Assembly: GCA_013398275.1 (NCBI GenBank)
Contig: VZSE01004136.1
Location: 1 to 64,000 of the forward strand
Source of the DNA: Promerops cafer
Lineage: Eukaryota; Chordata; Aves; Passeriformes; Nectariniidae
Length of the DNA stretch: 64,000 bases
Direction: 5' to 3'
In this document: positions 55,601 to 64,000 of the stretch, piece after piece
How the letters are laid out: the number at the start of each line of letters is the position of its first letter
Numbering within the stretch: position 1 is the stretch's first letter
Notes under the pieces: model-generated
Databases searched by the model: none
What the model saw: the letters and a program-made list of their open reading frames with translations, nothing else
Told to the model about the DNA's origin: nothing
Translations under genes and position numbers: made by a program

Positions 55601-58600
55601 AGGGTGGGATGGTTTGAGGAGGGCAAAATGCAGCTGTCAGCTCTGTGTGAGCACTGTAATGGTAGAAAACAGGCACAAATCCCTTTTGTTTTCTCTCATC
55701 ACTCCTCTTTGTCACCTGTCTGCAAGTCTGATTTGGCAAACAGAGCAGCTATTAGTGAACTCCCCATTGTGAACTGGGGTGGTGAGGTGGTAACAAAGTC
55801 TCTTTGCACTTGTATGAACATAGAAAATACTTAGTAAAGTCATCTAATACAGCTATTGGAGATGTACTAGTAGGTTCACACCTGGCTGCATGCACAGAAA
55901 GTGAGGATTTCCTTGGGCTGTCATTTCCAGGGGTGAATTTTTGAAGGCTGTGGCCAAGACCTGAAGATAGGTTTGCTATCAGTTGGTAGTAATTGGGCTG
56001 TACTTACATAATGATAGTAATTTCCTTCTTCTTATATCTTAAATTTGATTTATAAGACCATGCTGCAGTGTGACTTTAAGTGTTTTTCTCTGCTGGCAGT
56101 TGGCAATGTATTAGCTGTGATCCTTTAGAGAAATAAGTGTTCAGTGTTGGAGCTAAATTGAATAATATGGTGGTGTTTGTGTCTTAATCTTCCAAATAGC
56201 TCTGTTAAGTTTGCTACATTGATGTCTGAAAGGCTTAAAAATAATAAACTCTATTGTATAGAGCTTTGAATACAGAGTGGAAGCTTAGTAATTGCTGGCA
56301 GTTCATGGGCAGACTCACTAAAACATGGCAAGGAGGCAATTCTCCCAGCACGCCTGAATTTTTTAAAAGAATCTCCTTGTATTAAGGCCTTGTGATCCAC
56401 AAGGTACAAAATACATCAATATGAATTCGGGCTTGTGGGACTCAGTCCAAAACCCCAAACCCTTTAGTTGCAGTGTCATATCAATTTAAAACACCTTTTG
56501 TCTTCCTCATCAGTCTGCTGGGAGCTGTTGGCATCCCCAACAGGGTATTTGGGCAGGGTAGGTGGAGTGGGCTCATCTTGGCTGTCAGCAGAGAGCTGAA
56601 GTCCTGAGCTCCCATCCCAGTTCCCAACCTTTTGCTCTTCATAGGAAGTGGAAAAAAACCCTAAATACATGGTGGTTTGTTTATTTTTAATAAGGTTTTC
56701 AGGGAATCAAGTGTCAAAGGAAAAGTTCTGTTTTTTCTCAGAAGATGTCTATAGTTCCCCTGCATCCTCGTGAATGAGTTTTTAAAGGAGGAGTTGCAAA
56801 GAGCAGCTAAGGAAAAGGCTGGTTGGACTAGCAGGCATGACTTAAAAAACAACAACAACAAAAAAACCCCTTCAACCAACCAATCCTCCCTCCCCCCAAA
56901 AAAACCCAAACAAAAAACCCTAAAACAAAATAGGAGAGGGAAAGGAGGAGAATGTGATTTGTTTATCACAACTGAACTTGAAACTAATTTTAAATGTCTG
57001 TCTTCTGAGAGTAAGGAAATTCCTTTAGCTTCCAGCAGTAAATAACTGGGATGCTTTCAGCTCACAGCTGATCTAGAGGATGGTGAGTTTTCAACTAAAA
57101 AAATAATTGACTCTCCAGTAAGGCCAACCCATTCCAAGTGTCACTAAACAGCTGGAGGAAGAGGAGAGTCCTGACAGGCACGGTTCATATCACAAATAAC
57201 TTGAACTTTGTTCTGTGTCTCTTGAGTTCTGTCCAGAGTGTCTTGACAAATGGTTTTGAACAAATACAGTTTCTAACCAGGGAGAAAATGACCAGGATTG
57301 CATCTGGGTGGGGATGTGTGTGATCCAGATGCCCAGATTTCACCCAGAGAGATCTCAAATCAAGTCCCAAATCCCTTTTTCTCTTGCTATCAATCCTAAA
57401 AGACATGGTGAGTATTTCAGAGAAAGGGAGAATGTTGTCCCATGGGAACTCTTGGGGGTCAGTGAATAAGGGTGAAGTGGTAGGGATGGTGTTGTTCTCC
57501 ATGTCAAGCTCTTCTTGGCCACTGAGTGGTGAAGGATTTAATGCTGGCTGTGGTGAGCAGGATTTCTGAAACTCAGCTTCTCCCCAGGCTCATCTCAGCA
57601 AAGGGCTTGGCTGTCAGAGATACTGAGCTCTCTTAATGGTCTGCCCTTCTCTGTGCCAGCAGGGCCTGTCCTGTGCAGTCCACTTGGGACTTCTGGAAGT
57701 CTGTCACTTATGTAGGTGCTAAAAAGGAACTGAGCTATTTGGGAACTGGTGTTCCAGCTGAAGGAGCTGACACTTGCCAGTCTGACCATATGCTTCTGAA
57801 GTCCTTGTGGTTCAGTGCTTTAGTCCAGGATATTGCCTATTTAAGGCAATGGAAGAAAACCCTGTGTCACTCTTGCAGAGTAGGTATGTGAACTTAAAGC
57901 ATCAGGACCAAATAGTAGTTCTAGAATTAGATGGTGTCCCTAATTTCCCTCTTCAGTTTTAAGTGGATGCAGCATTCTTCACTTACAGCCTCAACTGTTG
58001 TGTTGCATTGTTGTATGGGGTTGAACATCTGCCCCTTCCAGCCACAAAAGTGGCTGTATTCCAGTGGTGGGTGGTTTCTTTCTATTCAGGGATCCTCTGA
58101 GGCCTGGAAAAGCTTGAGTATTGGGCATGACATACTGTCAACTGCTGCAGATCCCCTTGGCTCCCTCCTCCCAACATCTGCAAGGCCGGAGTTGTCCATC
58201 TTGCATTGTGCATGTACAGTGCACAGAGCAGAAAAACCCAATTCCTACCAGCTGCTGCTGCTGAGCAGGGAGTGGGGCCTCCCCAGGAACCTGCCCATCC
58301 CATGCAGAAAACATCTGTGGTCCCAGCCTGTAGCACAAGAGAGGAAAGAGCTATCACCAGCTCCCTCAGGAGGGCTGTGTTGCTGGGACCACAGTCCTGG
58401 GATCTTTCCCCACTTGCAGCACCCTGGCTCGGGATGCTCATCCCCCATCCAGCAGCTCTGCTGCAGCCGTGCTGTCCTGTGGGGTGGCAGGGGACGGAGC
58501 AGGCAGAGCAGCACACCTGGCAGGAGCACCGTGCACCACGTTAAAGTTTTGGATGCTAAAGCAGAGCCGTGGTGAGGGACAAGGTGCCTGTCTCACACAG

Positions 58601-61600
58601 GTCTCTCAGGCCAGTGTTTTTTCCCCTGCAGCATTGTTTCCCCGATTGACTGGCGTTGGCTTGGCAAAAGCCTTTTGAATATTCATTTGGCTGACGGGAG
58701 ATGAGAGTGCGGTAGCTCCTTGAAATCAGCTTGGGGAGGGGAAGCAAAAAAGACTGCCTTTTTCTCACTCCTAGTGCTACTTGAACTCTCTCAAATGCAT
58801 GCTTCACATGGATAAATGATAGTGGAGGCCTCAGCCTACCTAACAAGCCTGCTGTTGTACAACAAAAATTATAGTGCCTGCATACTTGCCATCCTCATTT
58901 AAAAGCCCATTCCTCATTAATATCACTTTATACATATTATTGCAGCTCAAAGTGCCATTCCTCTTCTCCCCACCCATTTCCTTGTCTGGCTGTGACATAC
59001 AGGAACTACACCCAGTGCTTGACTCGCCTCTCCTGACCTTTTGTAACTTGGCTCCAAACTCCTTTTTTTGGGTCTTTTGCAAAACACTGTCAGAAGGGAA
59101 AAATCCTTTGTTAAAACACAGCCAACTCCTGCCTCAACGTGGAACAGTTTGTTCTGCTGAAAGAATGAGCCAGTTCAGTGAGCAGAAAAACATTGCCATA
59201 AACCAGCGGGCTCAATAAGCTGCAAAAGCCATCGGCTGCGCGCAGGGTCTGAAAGGACGACTCTGAAGCAAAATCCATGGGGATGGAAAAAAATAATCCA
59301 TGATCCCAACCTGCCAAACCCTGTTTCTTTACTTTCAGACAAAGTATTTTGCAGTTTTCTTTTTGGTTATAGCAACTGTAAGTGGAGGAATGGGAGCTGA
59401 GGCTGAGCCAGGATGCAACACAGCTCTCAAAGCTGCATATTGCAAAAGGGCACGGGGGATGAAGTAATCCAAAAATGCTCAGCTGGGAAGGGGCTGCAGC
59501 ACTCATAGTCATCAGGCTGTGCTGCAAATGATCAGCTCCAGCGCCTCTGGTACTGTTTAGTAGCTTGGTTTAGTCCTTCCCACCCACATCTTGTTTTAAA
59601 GCTCTGGGCACTCTTTACTTCCCTAGAATTGCTGCGGGTCTGTCCCTTATGTGGCTGCTCGGTAACTGGTGAGCAGCCTGGTGAGCAGCCTGGCTTCAGC
59701 AAGCGGCTCTTCATTCCACAGGGGACTTGGATGCTCGGTGAGAAACCTGCGTGGCAGCTTTTGGGTTTGTGTCTGCAGTGGGATCGTTTTGGTGCTGGTA
59801 TAAAAGCTAAGACTGGTTTTCTTTTAACAGTAGGTGTTGTGCTGGCATTAGAGCTGTGGTTCCCGAATTTGGGGTGATGGCCCCTCGATTAAGGTCACCC
59901 GTATGGAGGTGATGTGCAAGCCTGGCAGTGGGGTTGTGAGCAGGGGTACATCAGAAAGGTGGGCTCCAAGGCTTCCCCAAGATGATTCCTTGGGAAGGGG
60001 CAGGCTGTAGCAGTACCTCAGCCAAGTGTTCCCTGCTGATTTAAAAGTCTCAAATATCCTTGTTGGAAATTTGACGTGGACAAAGATCTACCTCTGGTGC
60101 TTATTCATTGCTCTGAGCTCCCCAGTAGATTTTTTTGTCTTGGAGCCAGTTCAGCAGTTTCAGATAATAAAAACACAAAGAAGTGTATTTTAGGTGTAAC
60201 CTGTTCATCTTCACATACATTCTGAAGGGCTGCATCTGCCAAAGCTGGGCTTGTCCTACGGAAATGGTGATGCTTGATAATGAGCTCTGATTGTGGGATC
60301 ATGAGGCATGTGGCACATCTGAAGGTGGTGTGGCAGGATATAAATGATGTGTGAGGGGCTGTTTGAGGTGCCTGTGTTTCGGATGAAACCACGAACAAAG
60401 CCCTGACAATGCAAGCAAAGATAAAACATCTAGAGAAAGAACACGGGGCTGAAATGGGAATTCCAGTGTGTTTACAAGCATGGTCATGCTGTCCTGTTCA
60501 GGCACAAACCAACCTGCTGGCAGTCACCAGCTGAGTGTGAGGTGATGGGACACCCAAATACTGATGAGCTCAGGGACTTCCTGAAGCTCCATTAATGCTA
60601 TCTGGTGTCCTCTGCTGGTAGTGCTAACCTCTGAGCTGGCTCGGTTGAGATGTGATTATCTGTCTGCTGGGCCTTTTGCTTTGGGGGAATGCCGGGAATG
60701 TTTTGCAGCATGGACAAAATCTGAGGATTGAAGCTATGGAGGTGGGTCCCTGGATTGCTGGAACTGTAAACCCTGCTAAGGTAGTGCAATGCGGAGCAAA
60801 TCTGTAATGAAGCCTCTGTGCCAAAAGAGATTATTACTTTTTTGGAAGATGTTAATGGTATGATTACATAACATTTATTCTGTGCTCAATCAAATGGATG
60901 AGGGCAGAGGAAAGGGAGTGAATTAATGTTAGTGATGTTCAAACAGAAGCACGCAAAGCTCTGAGGGATGATCAGTGGTTTTGTTTTGATGTGTGTCGTG
61001 GTGGTTGTTTTTTATTCCTCACATTCTCCTGAAATATAGCACACAGGCTTGTCTCTAAGGGGGGCACATTGCCAATAGTCTAAAGGTTATATTATCCCAG
61101 TGACCTATTTTTATACTCTAATCGTGTTCTGTTTCAGCCGGCTCTTTCTAACCTTCCATCTTGCTCAGTTTTGTGCTTGTCTAGGGAAAAACAAAAAAAG
61201 CTTAGTCCCTGAGTGCTGAGGCAGCCTCTGCCCAGATACCAACCCACAGGAGAGGTGCTGCTGTTACAGCACACGAGCAATCCAAACACGCAGCTCGGAA
61301 ATGGGCGACTACTTGAGACGGGGGGATGAGGAGCACTGTGGGGCAGAGCAGAGAGGGCTTCTCTTAAAGGCAGGTTTTAAATGGAGAAGTCCAGCAGTTC
61401 AGAGAAGGGTGAAATTTTAATGAATAGCTCTGTTTAACTGGTCTAAATGGAAAAGACGCTTTTCTGCTCTGGGCCTGCCAAGGAATGGAGAATGAATACG
61501 ATTGTTTGGTCAACCGGCTCCCACTGCATTTAGACTGTACCCGCGGTTTCAAAGCCAGGCTTAAGCTACAAAGCACCCTGACCAGTTGGCATAAAGAGAA

Positions 61601-64000
61601 ATTGTTCCTTAGTACAAACGTTGACTGTGATACTGCTTGAAGCTCAAAACTGCTGAAGTTTGTGCGTGTGTTTGTACATTTGTGCAGCGCGAAATAATAA
61701 GATGTGAAGAGCTTTTCTTGCCTGCGTGGCCAGTCTGGGGTTGTGGTTATTGTATTCTGGTGGCTCTGCTTGTTTGTGTTAAGATCACCTGAGGTTTGAG
61801 TGCCTGCACAGTTAGTGTGGTACCAATCTGCTCTGGAGGGGAAAATCTCACTAACTGCTCATTGATGAACTTGCAGTCCTGAATGGGGTTAAAGCCCAAA
61901 AGAATTAAGTGTGTCAGACGTTGGTCTGGGTTATGGACCAGGCTTTGGGTGGCAGACGCTCCAGGTGCAAGGGCATGGCATGGGGACGTGTGCCAGAAGC
62001 CAGGGTGATGCTCTGCTGCTGGCATTTTTAGGCTGCTGGAGATGTTCCTATGCTGTGACTTCCTCCCAGCTGCAGCCTTTGCAGAGTCACTCGGGGAGGA
62101 TGCTGGACTCCAGCTAGCTGGGCTGCACAGCCACGGAGTGGGAACAGAGGAGCCAAAACCCTGCCAAATCTTGCCCTTCCTTCTCCTTCACAGATCCATG
62201 CTGGTACAGCTGGCAGAGAGGTCCCTCCCACACCTTGGAAGTTTCTCTGGAAAGGTGATCTGTCCCTGCTGGCTGTGTCTGTCCGTAAGGAATGACAGGG
62301 ATGTGGCCTGGAGAGTTCTTTGCTGAGATGTCCATCCACACAGTGGGTCCCTGGGAGGGATTAGCAGTAGCCCCCACTGGGCATCTTTTAGCAATAAATA
62401 ATTCAAACTGGTGAAACTCCTACATGACTTCTCATGAATGGACTGCAAAAGCAGAAGGAACGTTAACGCCCAGCCAGAGAGGAAGAATCCCAGGACTGCC
62501 CTGGCTGGCAACAGGGTGCCCATGGGCCTGTAGCCCAAGTACATGGACCTGTTTATCCTCCCTTCCCCAGCACCATGGTAAATGCACCCAGTCCCAGGCT
62601 GCTGAGCTGGCTCCCAGTGCTGCCCAGGGCAAACTGGCTGCCTGTCATGCTGGGGGGACCTGCTGTCAAACACAGTGGGATGTTTGTGAGGGTGGGAAGG
62701 GGGCTCAGCCCTCAGGTTTGGGTTGATGGTGCTGGCCACAGGGATCATTTATTTAATGGCCTGGCTAATTGCAGTGTGATTGGGAAGTCATCTGGAATTC
62801 CTAAAGGCAGCACTGCATCTTCTGACCCTGGCTGGAGGTAGAGCCTGAAGGGGAGAGACAAAAACTCAAAAACATCAACTTTTTTTCCTCCTTTGATTTC
62901 ATCCTGTTTTCCCCCTCATATGATGCTATCAGCTGGGGCCTGCAGAGCTTCAACTTAAAAACAAACCGCTTTTATTTAAAGTGCCAATATTGTGCTTGGC
63001 TCCATGAGACAGAAACATTAACTTAGTCTCTGACCTGGGGAGCACGTCTGCCTGCCTAGCAGGCACTGAAAGTGTTGAGAAAACTGTCATTTTACTTCTC
63101 TTTTGGTTCTGATATTTTTTTTTTTTAATTTATTAATTTCATTTTATTTTAACTGAGCATTCCCTCTTCAGCAGAGCACCAGAGCCCACAGAACACGCAG
63201 CCATCCTTTGTGTCCCCATGGAGCTTTGTCCCTGGTGTCAGTGCTGGCACCCAGGAGCTGGCAGGGCTGGGGGCAGGGGAGGGCAGCTGTCCCTATATTC
63301 CCGTGCCTGGGCAGTGGGACTGGAGCTGCTGTGTCCTGGCTGGTGCTGCTGCCTGGTGGGTTTTCTGATTGCTGTTTCTAGGCGAGGTTTGCAAAAGGTC
63401 ACAAAAAATTAATCTTCTAACTGGGGACCTTGGCACTGCGTGCAGTGAATGTTTTGCATTAACAACCTAACTCGTTAATTCAGTGAAACATTTAAAACCA
63501 AACCAGTTATATCCAGCCAAGCTGGAAAAAGCTGAAAGTTCATACTCAGCAGTGCAGATTTCGAAACCTCCCTTTGTTAATCTCTGCAGAAGTAAATTTT
63601 CTGCTATTGCAGAGCTCAATGTGACTGGTCTGGGCATTGTTTCCCTCAGTGGAGGCAAAGCTGCTCTGCAGAGGGTTGGTTTTGTACCTGGAACTGCCAC
63701 CTTTCCCTCCAGCCTTAGTTTCTGTGAGCATCACGGGGAAAAAATTGGTATTACTCTGCTTTGTCAGTTTTCCCTCAGATTTCCAGCAGCAGGGATGGTT
63801 TAGGTGCACTGGACATTTGACCTGCTTACTGTGCTACCTCTCTATGAAATTAGCAGGTATAAATTAAATAGGAACCATGAATTTAAGTACAGTAACTTTG
63901 TTTTCCTGACTCCAGGTAGCTCTTCCATTCAGCTTTATCTCTTTGTTCCAGTTAATCATAAAATAATACAGAGGAAATAGAGTTCTTACTTATGGCTGTG

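Larger units (their letters stand above)
30986..63999 (+). other. Long noncoding stretch, probably ZHX3 first intron
   Basis: About 33 kb with no open frame resembling a known protein and no LTR or DNA transposon I can name. AT content is higher than in the island, with several poly(A)/poly(T) runs. Listed separately are CR1 relics, a MIR relic, a hairpin, recursive-splice-like sites and two possible small exons. The large ZHX3 coding exon is not here and would lie beyond the window. Confidence 0.45.

Noticed and set aside
57931..58575. 214-codon + strand open frame
   Set aside because: No recognised motif, no splice or promoter context, and overlapping open frames on the opposite strand (144 and 94 codons). 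Most likely chance.
1..63999. CRISPR arrays, tRNA or rRNA genes, phage or bacterial mobile systems
   Set aside because: None seen; the sequence is vertebrate nuclear DNA with introns and CR1 elements.

Overview
The window is vertebrate genomic DNA, almost certainly from a bird. Genes have introns with GT-AG splice sites, noncoding spacers are short, and several CR1 LINE 3' ends of the avian type are scattered through it. Two protein-coding genes can be read exon by exon. Their order and orientation match the mammalian block CHD6 - EMILIN3 - LPIN3 - ZHX3 (human 20q12, inverted here). No bacterial or mobile-island system is present, and I found no exotic gene cluster. Region 1 (1-9.25 kb, + strand) is EMILIN3, a secreted extracellular-matrix glycoprotein. 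Exon 1 is cut by the window edge. It is followed by two EMI-domain exons and one large coiled-coil exon. Region 2 (9.3-13.2 kb) is noncoding except for a possible small, unrecognised + strand transcription unit at 12.27-13.15 kb. That unit has an acidic repeat, plausible splice sites and a good 3' end with Pumilio sites. Region 3 (13.8-25 kb, - strand) is LPIN3, a phosphatidate phosphatase that converges on EMILIN3. Nineteen coding exons join in frame to give 871 residues. A 297-bp tandem duplication inside the gene creates what looks like an extra in-frame 105-nt exon. Region 4 (25-29.4 kb) is intergenic sequence with an (ATCC)n microsatellite. Region 5 (29.4-30.7 kb) is a CpG-island promoter with a GC-rich minisatellite, a palindromic CRE and a 71-bp assembly gap. 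By synteny this is probably the ZHX3 promoter, divergent from LPIN3. Region 6 (30.7-64 kb) has no convincing protein-coding exon and is read as the long first intron of ZHX3, whose large coding exon would lie beyond the window. It holds CR1 relics, two fossil MIR SINEs, a perfect 18-bp hairpin with RUNX-like arms, two AG|GT recursive-splice-like sites and two possible small untranslated exons. Functionally the genes are unrelated neighbours: a matrix protein, a lipid-synthesis enzyme and (by inference) a homeobox repressor. The most useful observations are the LPIN3 exon duplication, the possible orphan gene between EMILIN3 and LPIN3, and the fossil repeats and hairpin in the long intron.
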